Positions 36,139 through 45,190 of a DNA stretch of 64,000 bases are shown in pieces. Origin of the DNA: Myxococcota bacterium (lineage in GTDB: Bacteria > Myxococcota_A > UBA9160 > SMWR01); contig JBCCEW010000006.1 of the NCBI GenBank assembly GCA_039030075.1, positions 186,001-250,000 of the forward strand, given 5' to 3'. The notes beneath the pieces are model-generated. The model was not told the origin of the DNA. It worked only from the letters and a program-made list of their open reading frames with translations, and did no database searches. The position numbers and the translations under genes were made by a program. Within the stretch, counting starts at the first letter, position 1; every line of letters begins with the position of its first letter.

Positions 36139-37644
36139 TCAGCCGGCGCGCTCGACCGTCATGTAGAGCTGGTTCTCGCCGCGTCGGATCAGCATGAGCG
36201 CGCGATCGTCGGCGTTGGCCAGGACCTGTTCGAGCTCTCCTGCGTCGTCGATCTCGTTGCGATCGACTTCGAGGATCACGTCGCCCCGGCGGATGCCGGC
36301 TTCGCGAGCCGGACCCTCGGGATCGACGGCCGAGACGACGACGCCCTTCGTGCTGTCGAGGCCGAGCTGCTCGGCCACGTCGTCCGACAAGTCCTGGACC
36401 CGAAGGCCGAAGGCGTCGGCGCCGGACTCGGTGGTCGGCGTGACGGAAGCGAGCTGCGCTTCGGGCTCTTCGAGGACCGCGATCTTCGGACGCAGCGTGA
36501 CGCGCTTTCCATCTCGAAGGACCTCGATCTCGACCCGCTTGTTCACGGGCGTGGAGGCGACGATGCGCGGAAGGTCGTCGTAGTCGTCCACGGACTGACC
36601 GTCGAACTTGCGGATGACGTCCATCTTTTCGATGCCCGCGTCGTCCGCCGGGCCGCCCTCGACCACCTTCGAAACCAGCGCGCCGGCCGCCTCATCGAGG
36701 TCGAGTTCTTCGGCGATCTCGGGGGAGACCCCCTGGATGACCACGCCCAGCCAGCCGCGCGTCACGCGTCCGTTGGCCTTGAGCTGCGGCAGGATGCCCT
36801 TCGCCATGTCGATCGGCACGGCGAAGCCGATGGTGTTGGCGCGCGGGTTGATCGCGGTGTTGATGCCGATGACCTCGCCCGCGAGGTTCAGCAGCGGTCC
36901 GCCCGAATTCCCGGGATTGATGGCGGCGTCGGTCTGGATGTAGTCGTCGTAGGCACCGTGGTCGATGTCGCGGTGCTTCGCGCTCACGATCCCGGCGGTC
37001 ACCGTGTGCTCGAGCCCGAACGGGTTGCCGATCGCCACCACCCACTCGCCGGGACGCACGCTCTCCGAGTCGCCGAGCGGTAGGGCGAACAGCGGTCGGT
37101 CCGAATCGACCTTGATCAGGGCGATGTCCGTCTTCGGGTCGCGGCCGACGATCTCGGCGGGAAGCTCTTCCCCATCCGAGAATTTCACGGTGATCTTCTC
37201 GACATCCTCGATCACGTGGTTGTTGGTGACGATGAAGCCTTCCTTCGAGATGACGAAACCCGTTCCGAGGCTGGGCACGCTGCGTTTGCGCTCGCGGAAT
37301 TCGGGCTGTCGGGGCAGCCGGAAGGGCAGGTTCGGGCCGAAGAAGTCCTCGAGCGAGTGACCGACGACCGTCTTTTCGGTGCTGATGTTCACGACGCCGG
37401 GCGAAGTGGCCTCGGCGAGATCGGCAAAGGTCCCCGGGACGCCTCGCGGAACGACCGGTTCCCGGTTCGAGCCCTCCTGCCAGAAGGGTTCGCCCGCGGC
37501 GGCCACGTCGGTGTCGTCATCGTCTCCGAAGAGGTCGAGGGCCACGGCTTCGTTCGGGTTCCAGCGGACCTCGAACATGCCCGTCGCGACCACGGCGGCG
37601 AGCGCCAGCCCGCCGAGCACCAGAAACTTGCCGATCGTTTTCAT
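36139..37644 (-). CDS. Periplasmic HtrA/DegP-family serine protease, two PDZ domains
   Basis: A 501-residue trypsin-like protease and chaperone of the periplasm. N-terminal membrane anchor or signal (FLVLGGLALAAVVATG), an acidic linker, then the protease domain with a complete triad: His143 (TNNHVI), Asp173 (KTDIALIKV) and Ser247 (GNSGGP). Two PDZ domains follow (about 290-385 and 405-500). The LGTGFVISKEGFIVTNNHV block is classical DegP/DegQ. It degrades or refolds misfolded envelope proteins. Third and last of three tandem protease genes on this strand, separated from the next by a 234-base gap with a hairpin, so it probably has its own promoter. Confidence 0.93.
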   Translation of the reverse strand: MKTIGKFLVLGGLALAAVVATGMFEVRWNPNEAVALDLFGDDDDTDVAAAGEPFWQEGSNREPVVPRGVPGTFADLAEATSPGVVNISTEKTVVGHSLEDFFGPNLPFRLPRQPEFRERKRSVPSLGTGFVISKEGFIVTNNHVIEDVEKITVKFSDGEELPAEIVGRDPKTDIALIKVDSDRPLFALPLGDSESVRPGEWVVAIGNPFGLEHTVTAGIVSAKHRDIDHGAYDDYIQTDAAINPGNSGGPLLNLAGEVIGINTAINPRANTIGFAVPIDMAKGILPQLKANGRVTRGWLGVVIQGVSPEIAEELDLDEAAGALVSKVVEGGPADDAGIEKMDVIRKFDGQSVDDYDDLPRIVASTPVNKRVEIEVLRDGKRVTLRPKIAVLEEPEAQLASVTPTTESGADAFGLRVQDLSDDVAEQLGLDSTKGVVVSAVDPEGPAREAGIRRGDVILEVDRNEIDDAGELEQVLANADDRALMLIRRGENQLYMTVERAG

Positions 37645-37679
37645 GCGTTTTCGCCTTTTCGAAGCGTGCCGCGAGGCCT

Positions 37680-37702
37680 GGCCCGCGCGTCACGAGCGGG
37701 CC
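37680..37702 (-). terminator. Hairpin between two htrA genes
   Basis: Stem GGCCCGC / GCGGGCC with a 9-base loop in the 234-base gap upstream of the 36139-37644 htrA gene. It may terminate the preceding protease transcript or be part of a regulated leader. Confidence 0.3.
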
Positions 37703-37878
37703 CCCCTCTCGGCTGGCCGCGGAGCCCGCCGCGCGTGGCGGGGGCGGACGGCGCTGGAAAGTCGAACCCTTGGACGACCGAGCCGGCGCGGGGGTTCACA
37801 CGAGGACGCAGTTTCCCGCTGGGCCGGTCAGGAGCTCCTAGGGTATCCGCCGATCCCGAGACCAACCACGCGGCCCGA

Positions 37879-39240
37879 TCAGAGCAAGGGGAGGGCGACG
37901 TGGTATCGCCCGTTGCCGCGGGCCACCACGACCAGCGCCCGCGCCTGGCCGCGCAGGGCGAGCACCGCACGCCGCAGCGCAGCGGGGCCATCGAGCGCCC
38001 GTCCCCCCATCGAGAGGAGGACGTCCCCGGGCCGCAGTCCGATCTCTGCAGCGCCACTCTCCGGCCGGACCGCGTCGACCCGGTAGCCCCCGCGTTCGTG
38101 GGGAACCAGCGTGAGCCCGGTGCGCTCGCGGGTCACCGTGGCGATGAAGTCGTCCGGGATCTCTTCGACCCGCACCCGGCGTTCGAGCGGCTTGCCGTCC
38201 CGCAGCAGGCCGAGCGCGAGCTGCTGGCCATCGGTCGCGCGTTCGAGTCGCTCGAAGAAGTCGCGCGCCGACTGGAGTCGCTGGCCATCGAAGCGGGTCA
38301 CGATATCCCCCCGCTGGATGCGCGCGCGCGCGGCGGGGCTGTCGGGCCGAACGCGGCTCACCAGGGCTCCTTGGGTTTGCGCTGGAAGCTCGAGCGCGGC
38401 GATCAGGCCGGGTTCGAGGTCCTGGAACTCGAGCCCGAGCCAGACGGGGGAGACCTCGCCGTGATCGATCAGCTCCTGCACGACGCGCTGCGCTTCATCG
38501 ATCGGGATCGCGAATCCGATCCCCTGGGCCTGGTTGTAGATCGCCGTGTTGATTCCGATCAGCCGCCCTTCGGCGTTGAGCAGGGGCCCCCCGGAGTTTC
38601 CCGGGTTGATCGACGCGTCGGTCTGCAGGAAGCCGTGGTAGACGCGGTTCTGGGTGCGCAGCGAACGACCTGTTGCAGAGATCACACCCGTTGTCACCGT
38701 GTGGGACAACCCGAACGGATTGCCGATCGCGATCACGGGCTCACCGACCATCAGGTCGTCCGACCGACCGGGCTCGATCCACGGGAGCTTCTCCTCGGTA
38801 TCGACCTCGAGCACCGCGATGTCGTGGTTGGGGTCGGCGCCGATCAGGCGGGCATCGAACTCGCGCCCGTCCGAGAGGGAGACCCGGATCCGACTGGCCT
38901 GGCTGACGACATGCTCGTTCGTGAGGACGTGGCCGTTCGCATCGATCAGCACACCCGAGCCGAGGTTCTCTCGCGTCTCCGGACCCCGCGGCTCGAAGAA
39001 GTCGCGGAAGAACCGATCGAAGATCGGGTCGCGCGCGAAGGGGCGGAAGGGGTTGCCGCGGGCCACGCGCTGCTCGGTCGTCACGTTCACGACCGCGGGA
39101 CTCGCCTGTTCGACGACCCGCACGGTGGTGGTGCGGCGAAGGAACGGGTCATCGGCTGCAGCCGTCGTGGCGACCAACGCGGCGCACGCCAGACCCGCGA
39201 CCAGCCAGGCCCGCGCTCTCTGCCCCCTCTCGCGCATCAT
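37879..39240 (-). CDS. Second HtrA/Deg-family serine protease
   Basis: A 453-residue periplasmic protease with a cleavable signal (LVAGLACAALVATTAAADD) and a complete catalytic triad: His110 (LTNEHVV), Asp140 (HDIAVLEV) and Ser217 (GNSGGP). Two PDZ domains follow. It contains the FRPFARDPIFDRFFRDFFEPRG LA-loop region typical of DegQ/DegP proteins, here split by Arg residues. Only about 34 bases separate it from the upstream htrA gene (39275-40600), so these two are probably cotranscribed. The three proteases are clearly diverged, indicating specialised substrates or an old duplication. Confidence 0.92.
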   Translation of the reverse strand: MMRERGQRARAWLVAGLACAALVATTAAADDPFLRRTTTVRVVEQASPAVVNVTTEQRVARGNPFRPFARDPIFDRFFRDFFEPRGPETRENLGSGVLIDANGHVLTNEHVVSQASRIRVSLSDGREFDARLIGADPNHDIAVLEVDTEEKLPWIEPGRSDDLMVGEPVIAIGNPFGLSHTVTTGVISATGRSLRTQNRVYHGFLQTDASINPGNSGGPLLNAEGRLIGINTAIYNQAQGIGFAIPIDEAQRVVQELIDHGEVSPVWLGLEFQDLEPGLIAALELPAQTQGALVSRVRPDSPAARARIQRGDIVTRFDGQRLQSARDFFERLERATDGQQLALGLLRDGKPLERRVRVEEIPDDFIATVTRERTGLTLVPHERGGYRVDAVRPESGAAEIGLRPGDVLLSMGGRALDGPAALRRAVLALRGQARALVVVARGNGRYHVALPLL

Positions 39241-39274
39241 CGCCGCCCGAGTGTGACCGGGCCCCCGCCGCTTG

Positions 39275-40600
39275 TCAGGGCCGCGCGTCCCGATCGCTGC
39301 GACCGCGCTTCGCCGGCTTGACCAACAGGAACTTCAGCTCGTCGCCTCGGCGCGCGAGCAGCAGGAAACGCTCACTCGCTTCCACCGAGTCCAGCGCTTC
39401 GCGGAATCCGTCCAGATCCGCGACCTCGGTTTCCTCGACGCGGACGACCACGTCGCCGACCCGCAGGCCCGCCTCGCGCGCCGGCGAGCCATCCGCGACG
39501 AAGGTCACGAAGGCGCCCTCGGTGGTCGTGAGCCGGTGGGTTCGCGCGAGATGGGGCGTGATCTCCTGCACGTGGAACCCGAAGTCGCTTTCTTCCTCGG
39601 CGCCCTCGAGTGCCGGCTGGTCTCCGACCACGAGCTTCGTGCGCTGGGTTTCTCCCGAGCGGAGGTATCGGATTTCCACCTCGGAACCCGGGGCGACGCG
39701 GGCGACCAGGCGCTGGAAGGAGCCCAGGTCTTCCTGTTCCTCGGCCTCGACGTCCCGACCATCGAAGCGCGTGATGATGTCACCGGTCTCGAGGCCTGCC
39801 TGCTCGGCGGGCGAACCGGGGAGCACGTGGTTGATGAGCACGCCCGTCGCGTCCGCGACCCCGAAGTGGTCGGCCAGATCGCGGTCGACCGACTGGAACA
39901 TGATGCCGAGGAAGCCGCGTTCGATGCCGCCGGCCTCGAGCTGGGCCATCACGTCGCGCGCCGTATCGATCGGAATCGTGAACCCGATGCCGCGGCCCTG
40001 ACCTCGCGAGTTGATCCCGACCACCCGTCCCGCCAGGTCGACCAGCGGGCCGCCCGAGGAACCCCGGTCGATCATCGCATCGGTCTGGATGAAGTCGTTC
40101 AGGAGATCCGGGATCTCCAGATTGCGGCCCTTCGCCGAGACGATTCCCAGGGAGACGGTGCCGTCGAGTCCGTAGGGGTTGCCGATCGCGAGCACCCACT
40201 GTCCGACCCGCACGTCTTCCTCGGAGAGCACGGCGGCCGGGAAGGGTTCATCCGACTGAATCTGGAGTAGCGCGATGTCGGTCTGGCGATCGGTGCCGAC
40301 GAGTCGTGCCGGGTACTTCCGCTTTCGACCCGGAATGCTGACGGTGATCTTCTCGGCGTCGTTCACGACGTGATCGTTGGTGAGGATGGCGCCGTCCTCC
40401 CGGACGATCACACCCGAGCCCGTCGCCTGGCTGCGCCGGTCGTTGACCTTCACGATCGCTTCGATGTGCACGACCGACGGTTTGATCTTCTCCGCCACCG
40501 TCACGATGCGCTGCTCGAGTTTCGTGCTCGGCGCGGAGGCGGCGCAGGCGAAGAAAGAGAGCGTCGCCAACAGGGCGATCGCGGCCACGCGGTCAGACAT
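39275..40600 (-). CDS. Third HtrA/Deg-family serine protease, coupled to thiE
   Basis: A 441-residue exported protease. Signal with a possible lipidation cysteine (ALLATLSFFACAASA), triad His77 (LTNDHVV), Asp108 (QTDIALLQI) and Ser182 (DRGSSGGP, where the usual GNSGGP is GSSGGP), then two PDZ domains. It lacks the long LA loop of DegP, placing it nearer DegS/HhoB-type proteins. ATG 40600 overlaps the thiE-like stop by 8 bases, so translation is coupled to the thiazole operon. The longer frame to 40990 is the overlapping thiE frame and is rejected. Confidence 0.9.
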   Translation of the reverse strand: MSDRVAAIALLATLSFFACAASAPSTKLEQRIVTVAEKIKPSVVHIEAIVKVNDRRSQATGSGVIVREDGAILTNDHVVNDAEKITVSIPGRKRKYPARLVGTDRQTDIALLQIQSDEPFPAAVLSEEDVRVGQWVLAIGNPYGLDGTVSLGIVSAKGRNLEIPDLLNDFIQTDAMIDRGSSGGPLVDLAGRVVGINSRGQGRGIGFTIPIDTARDVMAQLEAGGIERGFLGIMFQSVDRDLADHFGVADATGVLINHVLPGSPAEQAGLETGDIITRFDGRDVEAEEQEDLGSFQRLVARVAPGSEVEIRYLRSGETQRTKLVVGDQPALEGAEEESDFGFHVQEITPHLARTHRLTTTEGAFVTFVADGSPAREAGLRVGDVVVRVEETEVADLDGFREALDSVEASERFLLLARRGDELKFLLVKPAKRGRSDRDARP

Positions 40601-41237
40601 CGAGAATCTCCCGGAGTGCGCGGGCGGGCCCGCTGGGGTCGGAGGCGGAGGAGAGTAGGCCGGTGATGGCGACGCCGGACGCGCCCGCTTCGATCGCGGG
40701 GCGAGCGTGCTCGAGATCGATCCCGCCCTGGGCCAAGACGGGTACCCCATGCCGCGCGGCTTTGCGCAGCACGGCGAGGCCGAGGGCCGGACGCTCGGCG
40801 GGTTTCGAGAGCGGATCGAAGATCGGCGCAAGATGGGCGTAGGAGATGTCGGGCGTCCGGGCGAGCTCTTCGGGCGCGTGGGCCGAGAAGCCGACGACCG
40901 CTTCGGAGCCGAGCAGGGTCCGCGCGTGCCCGGGCGGGACCGCGTCGAAGCCGAGATGGACCCCGTCAGCGCCGGCGGCGAGAGCGACATCGAGTCGGCG
41001 ATTGACGATCACCCGCGCCGGTCGCTTCGCCGGGCGCGCGGCGCTGCAGGCGAGGTCGACGATCTCGAGCAGAGTCGCGGTGTCCCCGCTGCGTTCACGG
41101 ACCTGTAGCCAGTCGACACCAGCGTCGAAGCTGCGCGTCAACCCTTCGCGTCCGATCCGGTGCAGCGTCGCTCCGTCGGCGACCCAGCAGAGGACCGGCG
41201 CACCGGGCGTGCCCGTGGGCGGGAAGTCCGACGTCAG
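40593..41237 (-). CDS. ThiE/TenI-like thiamine-phosphate synthase or thiazole tautomerase
   Basis: About 214 residues of a TIM-barrel ThiE/TenI protein. Visible blocks are [55 protein letters not shown] and [14 protein letters not shown]. ThiE normally has IVND, GPIFPTxTK and GxSTH; here these read [14 protein letters not shown] and GFSAH. These departures and the position directly after thiS-thiG favour TenI (thiazole tautomerase), but either is possible. No ATG, GTG or TTG lies between the thiG stop and the first conserved strand; the only candidate is CTG 41237, overlapping the thiG stop as CTGA. The 3' end overlaps htrA. Confidence 0.7.
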   Translation of the reverse strand: MTSDFPPTGTPGAPVLCWVADGATLHRIGREGLTRSFDAGVDWLQVRERSGDTATLLEIVDLACSAARPAKRPARVIVNRRLDVALAAGADGVHLGFDAVPPGHARTLLGSEAVVGFSAHAPEELARTPDISYAHLAPIFDPLSKPAERPALGLAVLRKAARHGVPVLAQGGIDLEHARPAIEAGASGVAITGLLSSASDPSGPARALREILDV

Positions 41238-42013
41238 AACGACGCGACGCCGTCGAGCGGGCTCGATGCGTTGGCGTACAGGCGTCTCGGCATCCGACCG
41301 GCCTCGTAGGCAAGGCGGCCCGCCTCGACGGCGTGCTTCATGGCCGTGGCCATCTTCAAGGGGTCCTTCGCGCCGGCGATGCCGGTGTTCATGAGGACGG
41401 CGGTCGCGCCCAACTCCATCGCGACCGCCGCATCGCTGGCCGTGCCGACACCCGCATCGACGATCACCGGGACCTGCACGGTTTCCAGGATGATGCGCAG
41501 ATTGGCCGGGTTGCGGATGCCGAGGCCGGAACCGATCGGGGCCGCGAGCGGCATCACCGCGGGGCAGCCCATTGCCTCGAGGCGCTGGCACGAGACCGGG
41601 TCGTCGGTGATGTAGGGCAGGACGGTGAAGCCGTCGTCGACCAGGATCTTCGCCGCCTCCAGGGTCGCGGCCACGTCGGGGAAGAGCGTGCGTTCGTCGC
41701 CGATCACCTCGAGCTTTACGAGGTCGGTGTTCAGGAGCTCGCGACCCAGGCGCGCCGTGGTGATCGCGTCCTCCGCCGTGAAGCAGCCGGCCGTGTTCGG
41801 AAGGATCGTGAATCGGTCCGGCGAGACGACGTCGAGGAGTCGGGTGCCGGGCGGGCCGTCGAGCTTCGTGCGGCGGAGGGCCACGGTCACCATCTCGGCG
41901 CCGCTCGCCTCGGCGCACGCGAGGTTCTGTTCGAAGCTCTCGTACTTGCCGCTGCCGATGATCAGGCGCGACTGGAACGTGTGAGAACCGAGGCTGTACG
42001 ACTCCATCTTCAT
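41234..42013 (-). CDS. thiG: Thiazole synthase
   Basis: ThiG makes the thiazole phosphate moiety of thiamine from deoxyxylulose 5-phosphate, dehydroglycine and ThiS-thiocarboxylate. At 259 residues it is of normal length. Conserved blocks include [30 protein letters not shown] (Schiff-base lysine region), PIGSGLGI and [12 protein letters not shown]. It overlaps thiS at its start and the tenI-like gene at its stop, each by 4 bases, so the three are translationally coupled. No ThiF, ThiO/ThiH or TPP riboswitch is in the window; the adenylating and glycine-oxidising partners must be elsewhere. Confidence 0.96.
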   Translation of the reverse strand: MKMESYSLGSHTFQSRLIIGSGKYESFEQNLACAEASGAEMVTVALRRTKLDGPPGTRLLDVVSPDRFTILPNTAGCFTAEDAITTARLGRELLNTDLVKLEVIGDERTLFPDVAATLEAAKILVDDGFTVLPYITDDPVSCQRLEAMGCPAVMPLAAPIGSGLGIRNPANLRIILETVQVPVIVDAGVGTASDAAVAMELGATAVLMNTGIAGAKDPLKMATAMKHAVEAGRLAYEAGRMPRRLYANASSPLDGVASF

Positions 42014-42237
42014 CCTCCTCCGACGGCTTCCAGGATTTCCACCCGATCGCCGGGCTGCAGCTGACGCGTCTCGAACTCGGAACGCGGAACGACATCGCGT
42101 TGGATCGCCACCGCGATACGGCGTCCATCGAGCTCTAGCAGCTCGAGGAGCCCGCGCACCGTCGCTCCCACCGGAACCGCGCGGGTTTCCCCGTTGACCG
42201 TCACCGAGAGCGGCTCTTCACGCGGTTGGGATGCCAA
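42010..42237 (-). CDS. thiS: Thiamine sulfur-carrier protein
   Basis: A 75-residue ubiquitin-like sulfur carrier: [11 protein letters not shown] at the N-terminus, [11 protein letters not shown] in the helix, and the C-terminal Gly-Gly-Gly tail that is adenylated and thiocarboxylated by ThiF. It feeds sulfur to ThiG, whose gene overlaps it by ATGA. A ten-residue N-terminal extension before the first strand is longer than usual; a later start is possible. First gene of the thiazole operon. Confidence 0.93.
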   Translation of the reverse strand: MASQPREEPLSVTVNGETRAVPVGATVRGLLELLELDGRRIAVAIQRDVVPRSEFETRQLQPGDRVEILEAVGGG

Positions 42238-42265
42238 TCGAACTCGTCCCTCGACTCGTCTCGCC

Positions 42266-42308
42266 CGGAGCCGGGGTTCGGGGCTCCGAGGGAGACCGAT
42301 GATAGGCT
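42266..42308. promoter_or_regulatory. Hairpin and -10 element between divergent thiS and alr
   Basis: A 7-base stem CGGAGCC / GGCTCCG (42266-42288, 9-base loop) followed by GATAGGCT, whose TAGGCT (42303-42308) is the same -10-like hexamer seen before the PEP-CTERM and exporter genes. The hairpin could be an operator or a 5' leader of thiS; I see no TPP-riboswitch sequence. Confidence 0.35.
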
Positions 42309-43511
42309 ATGCCGCTCGAGGGAGAGGGGGGAGTCGCGCTGTCCACGTCTGCCGTGCGCGCCCCGGCGCGGGGGCATGCCGTCGCGTCGATCGATCTGAC
42401 TGCGCTGCGCGCCAATTTCGCCGAGGTGAAGCGCCTGGCGGGTGGCGCGGCGGTGATCGCCGTCGTCAAGGCGGACGCCTATGGCCACGGCGCCGAGCCC
42501 GTGGCGCGGACCCTGGTCGATGCCGGCTGCGATCAGCTCGCCACCTGGAGCGTCTCGGAAGCCGCGACGCTTCGGGACGCCGGGATCCAGGCTCCCATAC
42601 TTGTACTGGCCGGAGCCCAGGACGCGGCGGAAGCCGAGGCCGCCGTTGCCACTCGGCTCGTGCCCGTGGTGCACGACGAGGGCGGGCGCGAGCGACTGGT
42701 CGGCGCCGCGAGGCGGCTGGGCGGGGCGCCCGCCCCGGTTCACGTCGAGATCGACACGGGGATGCGCCGGATGGGGCTCCCGGCCGACGCCGCCGCGGAC
42801 TTCTTGCGCGAGGTGCACCGGGAACCCGCACTGCAGCTTGCCGGGGTGATGACCCATTTCGCCCGCGCGGACGAGGCGGACCTCGAGCCGACGCGCGAGC
42901 AGTGGAGCCGCTTCCAGGCGGTGCTCGGTCCGCTCGCGGGCGAGGTCCCGCTCGGGTCGGTGCACGTGGCCAATTCGGCCGGCCTCGTCTCGTGGCCCGA
43001 CCTCCAGTTGGCGGGGCCTCCGCCCGACGCGGTCCGACCCGGGTTGATGCTCTACGGCGCCCAGCCCTGTGTCACGCGCAGCGCGACTCTGCGTCCCGTG
43101 ATGAGCCTGCGGGCGCCGGTCGTGGCCGTCCGCCGCGTGCGGGCCGGTGACGCGGTGGGCTACGGGGCGCGCTATCGGGCGCCCCGTGACACGACGGTGG
43201 CGACGCTCGGTCTCGGCTACGCCGACGGTCTGCCGATCTCCCTCACCAACCGCGGCGCGGTGTGGCTCGGGGGCGGGCTGCGGCCCCTCGCCGGGCGCGT
43301 GTCGATGGACAGCGTCGGCGTCGACGTCGGAGACGCCCCGATCACCGTCGGAGCGCTCGCGACCGTCTTCGGCGTGGCGGAGCCCGGCGGGCCGGTCGTA
43401 GCGCCGATCGAGACGGCCGCGGCCCACGCCGAAACCCTCTCCTACGAGCTCCTGGTGCGCGTGGGCCAGCGGGTCCCCCGGGTGTATGCAGAATCCGGCG
43501 CGAGCGTTTGA
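42309..43511 (+). CDS. alr: Alanine racemase
   Basis: PLP-dependent conversion of L- to D-alanine for peptidoglycan. The PLP lysine is Lys54 in VVKADAYGHG; MRRMGLP and the catalytic Tyr in VGYGARYRAP are present; RVSMDSVGVDVGD is the usual dimer-interface block. About 400 residues from ATG 42309. If TAGGCT at 42303 is the -10, translation must begin later; GTG 42354 (VRAPARGHAVASIDL) keeps the whole conserved domain. It is divergent from the thiazole operon and 81 bases upstream of purH. Confidence 0.95.
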   Translation: MPLEGEGGVALSTSAVRAPARGHAVASIDLTALRANFAEVKRLAGGAAVIAVVKADAYGHGAEPVARTLVDAGCDQLATWSVSEAATLRDAGIQAPILVLAGAQDAAEAEAAVATRLVPVVHDEGGRERLVGAARRLGGAPAPVHVEIDTGMRRMGLPADAAADFLREVHREPALQLAGVMTHFARADEADLEPTREQWSRFQAVLGPLAGEVPLGSVHVANSAGLVSWPDLQLAGPPPDAVRPGLMLYGAQPCVTRSATLRPVMSLRAPVVAVRRVRAGDAVGYGARYRAPRDTTVATLGLGYADGLPISLTNRGAVWLGGGLRPLAGRVSMDSVGVDVGDAPITVGALATVFGVAEPGGPVVAPIETAAAHAETLSYELLVRVGQRVPRVYAESGASV

Positions 43512-43592
43512 CGCCAGCGCAGCCCCTCGGTACACCTCCGCGCGACTTCCCCCCCAACGCCCGCTTTTCGTCGCTGCTGCGAGGAGATGCGC

Positions 43593-45161
43593 ATGACCCC
43601 CCAGAACCCCGCGCGCCCCGTCGGGCGCGCGTTGCTTTCCGTTTCCGACAAGACCGGGCTCGTCGACTTCGCCCGGGGCCTGCGTGAGCAGGGCGTCGAA
43701 CTCGTCGCCTCCGGCGGCACGGCCAAGGCGCTCCAGGACGCCGGCCTGGACGTCACCGAGGTGGAGCAACTCACCGGCAGCCCCGAGATGCTGGGCGGCC
43801 GCGTGAAGACGCTGCACCCCCGGATCCACGGCGGGATCCTCGCCCGCCGCGACCACGACGGTGATCAGGCCGATCTCGCGGCCCACGAACTCGCCACCAT
43901 CGATCTGGTCGTGGTGAACCTCTACCCCTTCGAGGAGACCGTCGCGAACCCGGACACGACCCTCGCCGAGGCGATCGAGAAGATCGACATCGGCGGTCCC
44001 TCGATGATCCGGTCCGCGGCGAAGAACCAGGCCTACGTCGGCGTGGTCGTCGATCCCGCCGACTACGATGGCATCCTCGCCGAGCTGGCCGAGCACGGCG
44101 GGCTCCTCGAAGCGACGCGGACCCGCCTCGCCCTGACCGCCTTCGAGCGCACCGCGCGCTACGACACCGCCATTCACGCCTGGCTCGCGGCCCGCGCGAG
44201 CGAGGGCGACGATCCGTTCCCGCCGCGCCTCGAAGTCGAGCTCGCGCGCTCGGCGTCGCTCCGGTACGGCGAGAACCCGCACCAGCGCGCCGCGCTCTAC
44301 GGCCGCTTCCTCGAAGTGGCCGAGCCGCTCCACGGCAAGGAGCTCTCCTTCAACAACATCGTCGACGTGCAGGCGGCTCTGGCCCTGATCCAGGAGTTCC
44401 AGGACAGCCCCCGATCGGCGGTGGCGATCCTGAAGCACAACACGCCGTGCGGCGTGGGGCTGGGGGACGACCCGGCCGAGGCATATCGACGTGCCTTCGC
44501 CACCGACCCCGAGTCTCCCTTCGGCGGGATCATCGTCGCGAACCGCCCCTTCGACCTGGCGATGGCCCAGGCCGTCGACGAGATCTTCACCGAGGTGTTG
44601 ATCGCTCCGGGGTTCGAGGACGACGCCCTGGCGCTGCTGCAGAAGAAGAAGAACCGCCGGCTCCTGCGTTTCCATCCCGAGCGGATGCCCCAGGCCGAGC
44701 TCGATCTGCGCCGCGTCTTCGGCGGTGTGCTGGTCCAGGAGACCGACCTCGCCCTCGAAGACGTCGCGGCGAGTCAGGTCGCCACCCAGCGCAAGCCGAG
44801 CGAGGAGGAGCTTCGCGCGCTCGCTTTCGGCTGGGCCGTGGTGAAGCACGTGAAGAGCAACGCGGTGGTGTTCGCCACGGCCGAGGGCACGCTGGCCATT
44901 GGCGGCGGTGCGACGTCGCGCGTCGACGCGATTCACCACGCCACCGAGAAGGCGAAGCGCGTGGGCCTCGACCTCCGCGGCTCGGCGCTGGCCAGCGACG
45001 CGTTCTTCCCGTTCCCGGACGGTCTCGAAGTGGCGGCTGCGGCCGGTGCCACCGCCTTCGTGCAGCCGGGGGGCTCGGTGCGCGACGACGAGGTGGTCGC
45101 CGCGGCCGATCGACTGGGCGCCACGATGGTGTTCACGGGGAAGCGCCACTTCCGCCACTAG
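43593..45161 (+). CDS. purH: Bifunctional AICAR formyltransferase/IMP cyclohydrolase
   Basis: Final two steps of purine synthesis: formylation of AICAR from 10-formyl-THF, then ring closure to IMP. Residues 1-140 form the IMP cyclohydrolase ([31 protein letters not shown]); the C-terminal two thirds is the AICAR transformylase ([19 protein letters not shown], ending [12 protein letters not shown]). 522 residues, normal. Two in-frame ATGs exist at 43587 and 43593; GAGGAG at 43581-43586 favours the second. purD follows by 29 bases. Confidence 0.97.
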   Translation: MTPQNPARPVGRALLSVSDKTGLVDFARGLREQGVELVASGGTAKALQDAGLDVTEVEQLTGSPEMLGGRVKTLHPRIHGGILARRDHDGDQADLAAHELATIDLVVVNLYPFEETVANPDTTLAEAIEKIDIGGPSMIRSAAKNQAYVGVVVDPADYDGILAELAEHGGLLEATRTRLALTAFERTARYDTAIHAWLAARASEGDDPFPPRLEVELARSASLRYGENPHQRAALYGRFLEVAEPLHGKELSFNNIVDVQAALALIQEFQDSPRSAVAILKHNTPCGVGLGDDPAEAYRRAFATDPESPFGGIIVANRPFDLAMAQAVDEIFTEVLIAPGFEDDALALLQKKKNRRLLRFHPERMPQAELDLRRVFGGVLVQETDLALEDVAASQVATQRKPSEEELRALAFGWAVVKHVKSNAVVFATAEGTLAIGGGATSRVDAIHHATEKAKRVGLDLRGSALASDAFFPFPDGLEVAAAAGATAFVQPGGSVRDDEVVAAADRLGATMVFTGKRHFRH

Positions 45162-45190
45162 CGTCTTCGCACGCTTCCGAAGGAGTCGCC

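Noticed and set aside
33366-36197. Long plus-strand frame opposite clpB
   Set aside because: Exact antisense of a conserved gene; composition is typical of shadow frames.
42238-42308. TPP riboswitch upstream of thiS
   Set aside because: The gap is too short and lacks the conserved thi-box sequences; only a simple hairpin is present.
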